Positions 43,098 through 50,970 of a stretch of DNA of 64,000 bases are shown here, in pieces; the first letter of the stretch is position 1; each line of letters starts with the position of its first letter. Below the pieces are notes generated by a model. That model made no database searches. It saw nothing but the letters and a program-made list of their open reading frames with translations, and was not told where the DNA came from. The translations under genes were made by a program, and so were the position numbers. Source of the stretch: Mesorhizobium sp. YC-39 (GTDB lineage: Bacteria > Pseudomonadota > Alphaproteobacteria > Rhizobiales > Rhizobiaceae); assembly GCF_025753795.1 (NCBI RefSeq), contig NZ_JAOWPS010000003.1, forward strand, positions 248,001 through 312,000, written 5' to 3'.

Positions 43098-43352
43098 TCA
43101 AGTGGGATCGGATTTTTCTTCCTCGAAGGTGACCGCGACATCCGAGTTTGCCGACAGCCAGACTTTCTTGCTGTCGACTTCGGCGACGAGGCTGAGCGGG
43201 ATATAGTGGTGATGGCCCTTGTGCGAGCCCATGCCACTGTCGGCCTTGGTCAGCTTGATCCGCTGTCCCTCGACTTTGTCGACGGTGCCGACATGAACGC
43301 CATCGGCGCCGATCACTTCCATATGCTCACGAATTTTGCTGGCGTCGGTCAT
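43098..43352 (-). CDS. DUF2171 family protein
   Basis: The 84-residue protein matches DUF2171: IREHMEVIGADGVHVGTVDK, VEGQRIKLTKADSG and HHHYIPLSLVAEVD with a His-rich patch. The beta-rich fold resembles PRC-barrel proteins. Function unknown. GGGAG before the ATG at 43352 supports this start. Because of the His cluster, metal binding is possible. Confidence 0.78.
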   Translation of the reverse strand: MTDASKIREHMEVIGADGVHVGTVDKVEGQRIKLTKADSGMGSHKGHHHYIPLSLVAEVDSKKVWLSANSDVAVTFEEEKSDPT

Positions 43353-43488
43353 GGTGGGGTCTCCCGTTGAAGCTGCCGACAATAACATTCGATGGCTGAA
43401 TTGGATGCATGGTTGCCAGATAGCACGACGTTTTGACCATCTCGTGATAGGGAATCGTTGAACCCTGGCAGCCGAAGTGAAGAAACCA

Positions 43489-44214
43489 ATGCGAATTCTC
43501 GTCCTTTCTGCCTTTCTCCTGCTCGCCCAATTGGCAGGGCCCCTTGCGGCCCAAGCCGGCGATGTCGCCGAGCTTGAAATCCTCGGCTTCAGCCAGGATG
43601 GAAGCGTGTTCGCCTTCGAGGAATATGGTGTCCAGGACGGCTCGGGATTTCCCTATGCCAACCGCTATTACATCAACACTGCCGACGACAGTTTTCTCCA
43701 GGGCACGCCGATCAAGGTCCGGCTTGACGACGAGAACGCCACGCTCGAAGCGACGCGCCTTCAGGCCCGGCAGAAAGGCGAAGCCATCATCAAGCAGGAC
43801 GAGTTGACCGCCAACCGCGGCATCACCGCCGGGTTCAACCCGGTGACCGAGCTTTCGGCCGATCCGTTTCGCATGGTGGTGAACCCACGCCCGATCTTTT
43901 TTCCGGTCGACGATCCGCTCGAGTTCCGGCTCGACGAGATCGGCTTGAACAACACCGAAGGCTGCGAGAGCCTGGGCGAGATCAACGGCTTTCGCCTGCT
44001 GCATATCGAGGCGAAAGCCGGCGGCAAGACGGAGCTTCTGCACGAGGACAAGTCGATCCCAAAAAGCAGGGGCTGTCCGAATGGCTATCGGATCGGCGCG
44101 GTGCAAACGTTCTCGCTGCAAGGCCTCAGCGCCTATGCCGTACTGATCGCGGTACGCCAATACGGCTTCGAGGGGCCGGACTATCGCTGGATCGCGGTAG
44201 CCGGCCGCCTGTGA
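43489..44214 (+). CDS. DUF2259 exported protein
   Basis: This 241-residue protein has a signal peptide (residues 1-23, ending LAAQAGD). The rest matches predicted secreted DUF2259 proteins: ILGFSQDGSVFAFEEYGVQD and NRYYINTADDSF near the start, and ending with the YGFEGPDYRWIAVAGRL block. Function unknown; a beta-propeller-like or extracytoplasmic repeat role is possible. A GTG four codons upstream is an alternative start. It overlaps the next gene (GTGA). Confidence 0.75.
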   Translation: MRILVLSAFLLLAQLAGPLAAQAGDVAELEILGFSQDGSVFAFEEYGVQDGSGFPYANRYYINTADDSFLQGTPIKVRLDDENATLEATRLQARQKGEAIIKQDELTANRGITAGFNPVTELSADPFRMVVNPRPIFFPVDDPLEFRLDEIGLNNTEGCESLGEINGFRLLHIEAKAGGKTELLHEDKSIPKSRGCPNGYRIGAVQTFSLQGLSAYAVLIAVRQYGFEGPDYRWIAVAGRL

Positions 44215-44729
44215 CGCCGTTCCCCGTCATCCGCAACCGCGTCCTGGGTCTTGTCCGGCGCGCCTTGCCGTCGCCGGGCACTGCTCTTTGCGGCGCGCTG
44301 CTGTGGGCCATGGCAATGGGCGCCAGCGTACTCTTCAATCTGTTGCTGGGTAACTGGGAGACACCGGCCAAAATTCGCTACGTCTCGCTGCTCTATGCCG
44401 CCGGCGGAGCGCTCGCTTTTCCGGTTGGCCTGTTCCTGGCGCGGCTGATTTCGCTTGGCCGGCACTGGGAAGTTGCCTTTGCCGCCGCCTTTATCTGCCT
44501 TCTTGCCGCGACGATCGCCTTGACCGGCGGGCTCTTTGCGCTGCAATACCGCTCCTACTATGTCCAGTGGCATGCACCGGCCCTGACCATCGCCTGGTCC
44601 ATCCAGTTCGTGTTCACGATGGCGACGGCGCTTTACCAGTTTATTGTTCTGGGCATCCGGCTTTATTTTCCACTCGGTTTCATCGCGCTGTTTGCCGCCA
44701 GCATCTGGTTTGCGCGGCAGCAGCGTTGA
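44211..44729 (+). CDS. Four-segment membrane protein of unknown function
   Basis: The 172-residue protein has about four to five hydrophobic segments (near residues 24-46, 56-78, 86-110, 124-148 and 152-168) and no recognised motif. The GTG start overlaps the stop of the DUF2259 gene by four bases, so the two are coupled and may form an envelope unit. The function is unknown. Confidence 0.65.
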   Translation: MTPFPVIRNRVLGLVRRALPSPGTALCGALLWAMAMGASVLFNLLLGNWETPAKIRYVSLLYAAGGALAFPVGLFLARLISLGRHWEVAFAAAFICLLAATIALTGGLFALQYRSYYVQWHAPALTIAWSIQFVFTMATALYQFIVLGIRLYFPLGFIALFAASIWFARQQR

Positions 44730-44788
44730 GCATTTTGTCGGCCTCTGTTAGGACGCGGGCGAACGCTCTCACAAGTCAGGACTAACCG

Positions 44789-46096
44789 ATGATCCCTCGC
44801 TACTCCCGGCCGGAAATGGTGGCCATCTGGTCGGCCGAAACCCGCTTCCGCATCTGGTTCGAGATCGAGGCTTACGCTTGCGACGCACTGGCCGAACTTG
44901 GCGTGATCCCGAAAGAGGCCGCCAAAACCATCTGGGAAAAGGGCGGCGCGGCGAAATTCGACGTCGAGGCCATCGACGAGATCGAGCGCGTCACCAAGCA
45001 CGATGTCATCGCCTTCCTGACCCATCTTGGTGAATTTGTCGGACCTGACGCCCGCTTCATTCACCAGGGCATGACCTCCTCGGACGTTCTCGACACTTGC
45101 TTTGCCGTGCAGTTGACCCGCGCCAGCGACATTCTTCTCGCCGACATCGACGGCCTGCTTGCAGCGCTCAAGCGCCGCGCGTTCGAGCACAAGGACACCG
45201 TCACCATTGGCCGCAGCCATGGCATCCATGCCGAGCCGACCACCTTCGGTGTCAAGCTGGCGCAGGCCTATGCCGAATTTTCGCGCTGCCGCGAGCGCCT
45301 GGTGCACGCGCGTGAGGACATAGCCACCTGTGCCATCTCGGGTGCGGTCGGCACTTTCGCCAACATCGACCCCTATGTCGAAAAGCATGTGGCGAAGAAA
45401 CTGGGGCTGAAGCCGGAACCGGTGTCGACGCAGGTGATCCCGCGCGACCGCCACGCCATGTTCTTCGCCACGCTCGGCGTCATCGCCTCCTCTATCGAGC
45501 GGCTGGCGATCGAAATCCGCCATCTGCAGCGCACCGAAGTGCTGGAAGCAGAGGAGTATTTTTCGCCTGGACAAAAGGGCTCGTCGGCAATGCCGCACAA
45601 GCGCAACCCGGTGCTGACCGAAAATCTCACCGGCCTGGCCCGCATGGTGCGCTCCTTCGCACTGCCGGCGATGGAGAACGTCGCGCTCTGGCATGAGCGC
45701 GACATTTCGCATTCTTCGGTCGAACGCATGATCGGGCCGGACGCCACGGTGACGCTTGATTTCGCGCTGTCGCGGCTGACAAGCGTCGTCGACAAATTGC
45801 TCGTCTACCCCGATAACATGCTGAAGAACATGAACAAGTTCCGCGGCCTGGTGCATTCACAGCGCGTGCTGCTGGCGCTGACGCAGGCTGGCGTCAGCCG
45901 TGAAGACGCCTACCGGCTGGTGCAGCGCAACGCCATGAAAGTGTGGGAGCAAGGCGCTGATTTCCTTGAAGAACTTCTCGCCGACAAGGAAGTCACTGCA
46001 GCCCTGCCAGAGGCCGAGATCCGCGAGAAATTCGACCTTGGCTATCACACCAAGCATGTCGACACGATCTTCAAGCGGGTATTCGGAGAAGCGTGA
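44789..46096 (+). CDS. purB: Adenylosuccinate lyase
   Basis: The 435-residue enzyme cleaves SAICAR to AICAR and adenylosuccinate to AMP plus fumarate in purine synthesis. The superfamily signature GSSAMPHKRNP is at about residue 263, and TSSDVLDTCFAVQL and GRSHGIHAEPTTFG are other active-site blocks. It has the shorter (PurB of Bacillus type) layout. It is encoded apart from purC/S/Q/L but about 3.7 kb from them in the same direction. TGATG overlaps the next gene, so a hydrolase is co-translated with it. Confidence 0.95.
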   Translation: MIPRYSRPEMVAIWSAETRFRIWFEIEAYACDALAELGVIPKEAAKTIWEKGGAAKFDVEAIDEIERVTKHDVIAFLTHLGEFVGPDARFIHQGMTSSDVLDTCFAVQLTRASDILLADIDGLLAALKRRAFEHKDTVTIGRSHGIHAEPTTFGVKLAQAYAEFSRCRERLVHAREDIATCAISGAVGTFANIDPYVEKHVAKKLGLKPEPVSTQVIPRDRHAMFFATLGVIASSIERLAIEIRHLQRTEVLEAEEYFSPGQKGSSAMPHKRNPVLTENLTGLARMVRSFALPAMENVALWHERDISHSSVERMIGPDATVTLDFALSRLTSVVDKLLVYPDNMLKNMNKFRGLVHSQRVLLALTQAGVSREDAYRLVQRNAMKVWEQGADFLEELLADKEVTAALPEAEIREKFDLGYHTKHVDTIFKRVFGEA

Positions 46097-46668
46097 TGAT
46101 TTCCGCGGCTGGAGACTTCGATTTTCTCGCCCTGCCGGGGCGCGGCAATTCCGGGCCGGATCACTGGATGTCGCATTGGTGCCAGGCGTTCCCCAATTCG
46201 AGCCGCGTGCTGCAGGCCGAATGGGACAGGCCCAGCCCTGAGGACTGGATCGGCCGGGTGGACGCCGCGGTTGCCGCGGCACCTCGGCGTGTGGTGCTAC
46301 TGGCGCACTCGCTGGCGGTAGCGACGGCAGTGAAATGGGCGGCCAACGCCAGCGAAAGCCAACTCCGGAAAGTTGCAGGCGCACTGCTGGTTGCCCCGAC
46401 CAATGTCGAGGATCCCGATCCGTCTTTCGACCTCGTTCGTCCCTTCGCGCCAATGCCGCTAAAGCGCCTGCCCTTTCCGACGCTGGTGGTGGCGAGCCGC
46501 ACCGATCCGCGCGTCACCTTCGACAAGGCGACCGCCTTTGCCGCCGCCTGGGGCGCGGAACTCGCCGATGCCGGCGACCTCGGCCATATGGGAAACGAGC
46601 TTCGCCTCGGCATTTGGCCGGCGGGCCTGCTCATGCTTGGTCGGCTGCTGGGAAAGGCGGACCTCTAA
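46096..46668 (+). CDS. RBBP9/YdeN family alpha/beta hydrolase
   Basis: This 190-residue hydrolase has the RBBP9 pattern: LPGRGNSGPDHWMSHWCQAF, LLAHSLAVATAVKWA (Ser nucleophile in HSLA), and ASRTDPRVTFDKA with the terminal GDLGHMGNELRLG containing the catalytic His. Its ATG overlaps the purB stop. A related gene lies at 47792. The substrate is unknown; serine hydrolase activity is known for the family. Confidence 0.8.
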   Translation: MISAAGDFDFLALPGRGNSGPDHWMSHWCQAFPNSSRVLQAEWDRPSPEDWIGRVDAAVAAAPRRVVLLAHSLAVATAVKWAANASESQLRKVAGALLVAPTNVEDPDPSFDLVRPFAPMPLKRLPFPTLVVASRTDPRVTFDKATAFAAAWGAELADAGDLGHMGNELRLGIWPAGLLMLGRLLGKADL

Positions 46669-46679
46669 TCAGCTGACGA

Positions 46680-47579
46680 TCAGGCCTTGCCGGGAACGGT
46701 CCTGATCACCGTTCCCCACGGATCCTCACGGATCGTGCCGTCAGTTGCATTGTCCGAACGCATCTCGACCCAGGCCAAGCCAGAGCGGGCGGGGTCGCGA
46801 CGACCGGCGCCGGCACTTTGCCAGGCATTGGCGCCGATGTGATGATGGTAGCCGCCTGACGACAGGAACACCGCCTGGCCGCCATACTTCGCCACCGTAT
46901 CGAAGCCGAATTCCTGATGCCACCAGGCCTCAGCCTCCTCCGGCCGGCCCACTCGCAGGTGGACGTGGCCGATGATGCTGTTGTCCGGCGCGCCCTGCCA
47001 GCCGGCATCTCCGGCCGGAACTTCGGCGACGACCGATGGAATATTCAGCCGCTCGGTCGCCATGGCGATCTTGTCGCCGTTCCACTTCCAGTCCTGCGGA
47101 CGGCGGTCGGCATAAATCTCGATGCCGTTGCCCTCGGGGTCGGTCAGATAGAGGGCCTCGCTGACCAGATGGTCGGATGCGCCCTCGATGCCGATCTTGT
47201 TGGCTATGGCATGGTTTATCCAGCGGCCGAGATCGGCACGGCTGGGCAGCAAAAAGGCGGTGTGGAACAGGCCGGCACTGCGTGGGTCGTCAGGCTTCGC
47301 CGCAGCATCCGCCTCGATGACGAACAGCGGACGATTGGCGGCGCCCAGCGTGATCGCGCCATCGGCGCGGCTCAATTCCTGCAGTCCGACCACCTTGCGA
47401 TAATAGGCGGCCAGGCTTTCGGCATCCCGCGCCCGCAGCCCGACGCGGGCAACGCTCACCGGTGTCGTGGCGGCAAAAGGCAATTCGCTCATCGAACTCT
47501 CCGTTTGGGCGGCGCTTGACGAAGCTCCAAAGGCCAGGAGCCCGGCACCACCGATCATCGTACGTCGTGTCAGCGCCAA
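46680..47579 (-). CDS. VOC (glyoxalase/dioxygenase) protein with an export signal
   Basis: The 299-residue protein has a twin-arginine-type leader (TRRTMIGGAGLLAFGASS) and vicinal oxygen chelate domains: VGLRARDAESLAAYYRKVVG near the start, LFHTAFLLPSRAD, and HVHLRVGRPEEAEAWWHQEF and GYHHHIGANAW in the second half. The His residues would bind metal. It resembles catechol 2,3-dioxygenases (CatE type), but a Tat export signal on such an enzyme is odd and should be checked: it may be a false leader or reflect a periplasmic role. It converges with the RBBP9 gene. Confidence 0.82.
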   Translation of the reverse strand: MALTRRTMIGGAGLLAFGASSSAAQTESSMSELPFAATTPVSVARVGLRARDAESLAAYYRKVVGLQELSRADGAITLGAANRPLFVIEADAAAKPDDPRSAGLFHTAFLLPSRADLGRWINHAIANKIGIEGASDHLVSEALYLTDPEGNGIEIYADRRPQDWKWNGDKIAMATERLNIPSVVAEVPAGDAGWQGAPDNSIIGHVHLRVGRPEEAEAWWHQEFGFDTVAKYGGQAVFLSSGGYHHHIGANAWQSAGAGRRDPARSGLAWVEMRSDNATDGTIREDPWGTVIRTVPGKA

Positions 47580-47616
47580 AACCTCGGTCTTTCACGGCTG
47601 TCTCTTCCCAGTGACA

Positions 47617-47633
47617 GATCGTTGATCACGATC
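47617..47633. promoter_or_regulatory. Inverted repeat upstream of the VOC gene
   Basis: GATCGT and ACGATC flank a five-base TGATC centre, 38 bases upstream of the VOC gene start. GTTCAC motifs lie just beyond at 47634 and 47666. It could be a regulator site, but the regulator is unknown. Confidence 0.3.
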
Positions 47634-47706
47634 GTTCACACAAGACGGCAGGAAGCGAACAAGGTGTTCACTATTGTGATCAAATGCGTCGAACGGCTTT
47701 GGCTTA

Positions 47707-47754
47707 GCGCATGATCCTATCCAAAAACCGTTCCCACTTTTTGGGATCATGCGC
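47707..47754. repeat. Intergenic palindromic repeat (copy C)
   Basis: The outer stem GCGCATGATC pairs with GATCATGCGC (10 bp). A CTAT bulge and the inner stem CCAAAAA with TTTTTGG enclose the loop CCGTTCCCAC. The layout equals the second hairpin of copy A while the stem sequence is different and still fully paired. Confidence 0.8.
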
Positions 47755-47791
47755 GGTTGCATGCGGCGACGCCGCTCGCTACATGCGCGCC

Positions 47792-48340
47792 ATGAAAGTC
47801 AGGGATGCAGATATTCTCATCGTGCCGGGCTATACCAATTCCGGCCCGGACCATTGGCAAAGCCGCTGGCAAGCGAAATTGTCGACGGCACGCCGCGTCG
47901 AACAGGCGGAATGGTCGAAGCCGGTGCGCGACGACTGGACGGCGCGCGTAGCGAAGGCAGTCAACGAGGCCGAAAGGCCGGTGGTCATCGTCGCGCATTC
48001 GCTTGGCGTCGCGACGGCTGTCCAGGCCATGCCGCAGTTCCAGCGACCGGTGGCCGGCGCCTTCTTCGTGGCGCCGCCCGACGTCGCCAACCCCAAGATA
48101 AAACCGAAGCACCTGATGACCTTCGGCCCCTACCCGCGCGAGCCGCTCAACTTTCCCTCAGTGGTGATCGCCAGCCGCAACGACCCGTTCTGTGCCTTCG
48201 ACGTCGCCGAAGACATTGCCGGCGCCTGGGGCTCGCTGTTCATCGACGCCGGCGATGCCGGCCATCTCAATGCGGATTCCGGATTCGGCCCTTGGCCCGA
48301 AGGCTCGATGACATTCGCCAAATTCCTGACGGACCTTTAG
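47792..48340 (+). CDS. RBBP9/YdeN family alpha/beta hydrolase
   Basis: The 182-residue protein is a second RBBP9-type serine hydrolase: IVPGYTNSGPDHWQSRWQAK, VIVAHSLGVATAVQAM and ASRNDPFCAFDVAEDIAGAW, with GDAGHLNADSGFG giving the catalytic His. It is clearly a paralogue of the protein at 46096. The start at 47792 follows no strong ribosome-binding site; ATG at 47783 is possible. Repeat C lies just upstream, so a longer start would run into the repeat and is unlikely. Confidence 0.8.
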   Translation: MKVRDADILIVPGYTNSGPDHWQSRWQAKLSTARRVEQAEWSKPVRDDWTARVAKAVNEAERPVVIVAHSLGVATAVQAMPQFQRPVAGAFFVAPPDVANPKIKPKHLMTFGPYPREPLNFPSVVIASRNDPFCAFDVAEDIAGAWGSLFIDAGDAGHLNADSGFGPWPEGSMTFAKFLTDL

Positions 48341-49110
48341 GATCCGATCGAATCCCTGACGTTCTTCAGCAGGGTTTTTGCCCCGAGCGCAATGAGCGAA
48401 TGCTCGGAGCCCATGGCCAGCAGCCGGTAGCCCATGGCCACTACACGGCCGGCGACGGCTGGCTCCATGACATAGATCGCGGCGTGCTTGCCGGCCTTGC
48501 GCGTGCGCTCCGCGATCGAGGCGACCGTTTCCATCATGCTTTCCAGCGTCGAATTGACGGTGGTGCCTTTCGACCAGGCAATCGAGAAGTCCGACGGGCC
48601 GAGGAAGATGCCGTCGATGCCCGGCGTGTCGAGGATGCCGTCGAGCGCATCGAGCGCCGCGCGCGTTTCGACCATGGCGAAGGCCATGGTGCGCTGGTTG
48701 CTATCGCGCAGCCAGTCGGCATGGTCGCCCTTGCCGTGGCGCGGAAAGGCGTAGGTCGGGCCCCAGGAGCGCTCGCCGAGCGGCGGGTATTTCATGGCGG
48801 CGGCGAACAGCCTGGCGTCCGCAACCGAGTTCACCATCGGCGCGATCACCGCCTCGGCGCCGAAATCGAGCGCGCGGCTCGCCATATCGAAGCGGCCGAC
48901 GGGAATACGCACCAGCGCCGGCTTGCTGGCGGCCAGGACCGGCGCGATACCGCGCAGCACACTGTCCTCATTGTGGCCGCCATGCTGCATGTCGAGCGTG
49001 ACGGCATCGAATCCCTGTTTGGCCAGGATTTCCACCGTCAAGGCATCCGGCACACCGGACCACGCGGTGCACAGCGTTTCATCCGCCGCCAGGCGTGACT
49101 TCAGGGACAT
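48337..49110 (-). CDS. HpcH/HpaI aldolase family protein
   Basis: This 257-residue protein is a class II aldolase of the HpaI type: VTLDMQHGGHNEDSVLRGI, LVRIPVGRFDMASRALDFGA and MVETRAALDALDGI with metal-binding Glu and Asp, and GIFLGPSDFSIAWSKG. Known members cleave 2-keto-3-deoxy acids formed in aromatic or sugar catabolism, or make them. The substrate is unknown. It ends four bases into the hydrolase gene on the other strand (convergent overlap). Confidence 0.88.
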   Translation of the reverse strand: MSLKSRLAADETLCTAWSGVPDALTVEILAKQGFDAVTLDMQHGGHNEDSVLRGIAPVLAASKPALVRIPVGRFDMASRALDFGAEAVIAPMVNSVADARLFAAAMKYPPLGERSWGPTYAFPRHGKGDHADWLRDSNQRTMAFAMVETRAALDALDGILDTPGIDGIFLGPSDFSIAWSKGTTVNSTLESMMETVASIAERTRKAGKHAAIYVMEPAVAGRVVAMGYRLLAMGSEHSLIALGAKTLLKNVRDSIGS

Positions 49111-49192
49111 TGGCGCTTTCCTTGTTGGGTAAAGGCCTGCGGACAGGCTCTGGCGTAGTTTCAGCCGGAAACGACGGCAAAGGCAAAGAAAA

Positions 49193-49215
49193 ACCGCCCG
49201 GCTGGGACGGGCGGT
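49193..49215 (-). terminator. Terminator of the zeta subunit gene
   Basis: ACCGCCCG and CGGGCGGT form an 8-bp GC-rich stem around a seven-base loop; on the minus strand it is followed by TTTTTCTTT. It lies 19 bases past the zeta-subunit gene stop. Confidence 0.85.
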
Positions 49216-49233
49216 CTATTGGTCCAGAATCTA

Positions 49234-49554
49234 TCAGGTATTTTTGATCTGTTCGATGGCCTGCGCCATCAATTCATCCATGGTGCGACGGATCTGATGA
49301 TCCGACTGATCGACGCCCCCCTCATCGAAATCCTTGCGGATCTTGCGAAAAACGTCGTGATCGCCGGCTTCCTCGATATCGGCGACGACCACCTGCTTGG
49401 CGTAGGCTTCGGCATCGGCGCCAGACTTGCCCAGTTTTTCCGCTGCCCACATGCCGAGCGCCCTGTTGCGGCGGGCCGAGGCTTTGAACCGAAGCTCCTC
49501 GTCGAATGCGAATTTGCGCTCGAAGCCCTCTTCGCGGTCTTTCATGCTGCTCAT
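49234..49554 (-). CDS. F1-ATPase inhibitor zeta subunit (DUF1476)
   Basis: The 106-residue protein matches the DUF1476/zeta family: MKDREEGFERKFAFDEELRF and KASARRNRALGMWAAEKLG, then EEAGDHDVFRKIRKDF and a terminal helix. In Paracoccus the zeta subunit binds F1 and blocks ATP hydrolysis. Potency differs between species and may be weak in rhizobia. GGAGGG precedes the ATG at 49554. It diverges from purC, a conserved arrangement in this order. Confidence 0.88.
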   Translation of the reverse strand: MSSMKDREEGFERKFAFDEELRFKASARRNRALGMWAAEKLGKSGADAEAYAKQVVVADIEEAGDHDVFRKIRKDFDEGGVDQSDHQIRRTMDELMAQAIEQIKNT

Positions 49555-49829
49555 GGCATCCCTCCGATGAAATCCGATTCGTTGATGGTGAATATGTGTG
49601 CTGGGCGAGCACAAATCAAAAGGCCGCGGGGCGGTCAATATGCTACATCACTTGCTGTGCTGCGGCATTTCATTCCGGAAAGCGGTGATTGAAAGGATTT
49701 GCCGATTGAGCAAACACCGCGATTGAGATAGACACCGGCATTGAACCCTAGCCGTCGCCTCACTAATTTAGGCTGACGGACAGGAACTGGTCGCTTGCCG
49801 CCTGCCCGGAAATCCAGAGAAAAAATCAG

Positions 49830-50624
49830 ATGAAAAATCGCCGCCGCATTTATGAAGGCAAGGCCAAGATCCTCTATGAAGGACCTGAGCCGGGTACACT
49901 GATCCAGTTCTTTAAGGACGACGCCACCGCCTTCAACAAGAAAAAACATGAAGTCGTCGATGGCAAGGGCGTGCTCAACAACCGTATTTCCGAGCATATC
50001 TTCAACCATCTCAACCGGATGGGCATTCCGACCCACTTCATCCGCCGGCTCAACATGCGCGAGCAGTTGATCAAGGAAGTCGAGATCATCCCGCTCGAGG
50101 TGGTCGTGCGCAACATCGCCGCCGGCTCGCTGGCCAAGCGCCTCGGCATCGAGGAAGGCACCGTGCTGCCACGCTCGATCATCGAATTCTACTACAAGGC
50201 CGATGCGCTTGATGATCCGATGGTGTCGGAAGAGCACATCACCGCGTTCGGCTGGGCAAGCCCGCAGGAGATCGACGACGTCATGGCGCTGGCCATTCGC
50301 GTCAATGACTTTCTGTCCGGCCTGTTCATGGGCGTCGGCATCCAGCTCGTCGACTTCAAGATCGAGTGCGGCCGCCTGTTCGAGGGCGACATGATGCGCA
50401 TCGTCGTCGCCGACGAGATCTCGCCCGATTCCTGCCGGCTGTGGGACGTGGCGACGCAGGACAAGCTCGACAAGGACCGTTTCCGCCGCGACATGGGCGG
50501 TCTGGTCGAAGCCTACCAGGAAGTTGCCCGCCGCCTCGGCATCATGAACGAGAACGAGCCGCCGCGCCCGACCGGGCCGGTGCTCGTCGCCTCCACCGAG
50601 CCGCCCAAGGGCATGAAGCACTAA
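49830..50624 (+). CDS. purC: SAICAR synthetase
   Basis: This 264-residue enzyme joins CAIR with aspartate, using ATP, to give SAICAR. The start RRRIYEGKAKILYEGPEPGT and the blocks TAFNKKKHEVVDGKGVLNNR, LEVVVRNIAAGSLAKRLGI, and LVDFKIECGRLFEG with VADEISPDSCRLWD are all conserved. The C-terminal extension (PPRPTGPVLVASTEPPKG) is usual for the rhizobial form. It is the first of the purC-purS unit; a 41-base gap precedes purS. Confidence 0.95.
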   Translation: MKNRRRIYEGKAKILYEGPEPGTLIQFFKDDATAFNKKKHEVVDGKGVLNNRISEHIFNHLNRMGIPTHFIRRLNMREQLIKEVEIIPLEVVVRNIAAGSLAKRLGIEEGTVLPRSIIEFYYKADALDDPMVSEEHITAFGWASPQEIDDVMALAIRVNDFLSGLFMGVGIQLVDFKIECGRLFEGDMMRIVVADEISPDSCRLWDVATQDKLDKDRFRRDMGGLVEAYQEVARRLGIMNENEPPRPTGPVLVASTEPPKGMKH

Positions 50625-50665
50625 TATTTCTTGCCGCTCATTTTTTGAACAGGAGCATGTCCAGC

Positions 50666-50908
50666 GTGATCAAGGCCCGCGTCACCGTAACCCTCAAGAA
50701 CGGCGTGCTCGACCCGCAAGGCAAGGCGATCGAACACGCGCTGTCGGGACTGGGTTTTGGCGGCGTCGGCCAAGTACGCCAGGGCAAGGTCTTCGACGTC
50801 GAGCTCGCGGAGACCGACAAGGCCAAGGCCGAGGCTGATCTCAAAGCCATGTGCGACAAGCTTCTGGCGAATACGGTGATTGAGAATTATAGTGTAACGC
50901 TTGGATAG
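50666..50908 (+). CDS. purS: Phosphoribosylformylglycinamidine synthase subunit PurS
   Basis: The 80-residue PurS holds the FGAM synthase complex together with PurQ and PurL. It reads IKARVTVTLKNGVLDPQGKA and ends ANTVIENYSVTLG. An ATG lies at 50657, but its spacing to AGGAG (50651-50655) is only one base. The GTG at 50666 is ten bases from the site and gives the M-I-K-A-R-V start seen in relatives, so it is preferred. It normally lies just before purQ; here about 1.6 kb of unrelated sequence intervenes. Confidence 0.9.
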   Translation: MIKARVTVTLKNGVLDPQGKAIEHALSGLGFGGVGQVRQGKVFDVELAETDKAKAEADLKAMCDKLLANTVIENYSVTLG

Positions 50909-50970
50909 GGTTGCGTCTTCGCAGGTGATTGTGCGACGGCGTCTCCCAGCCGGCGAGGTAATGATCCGGT

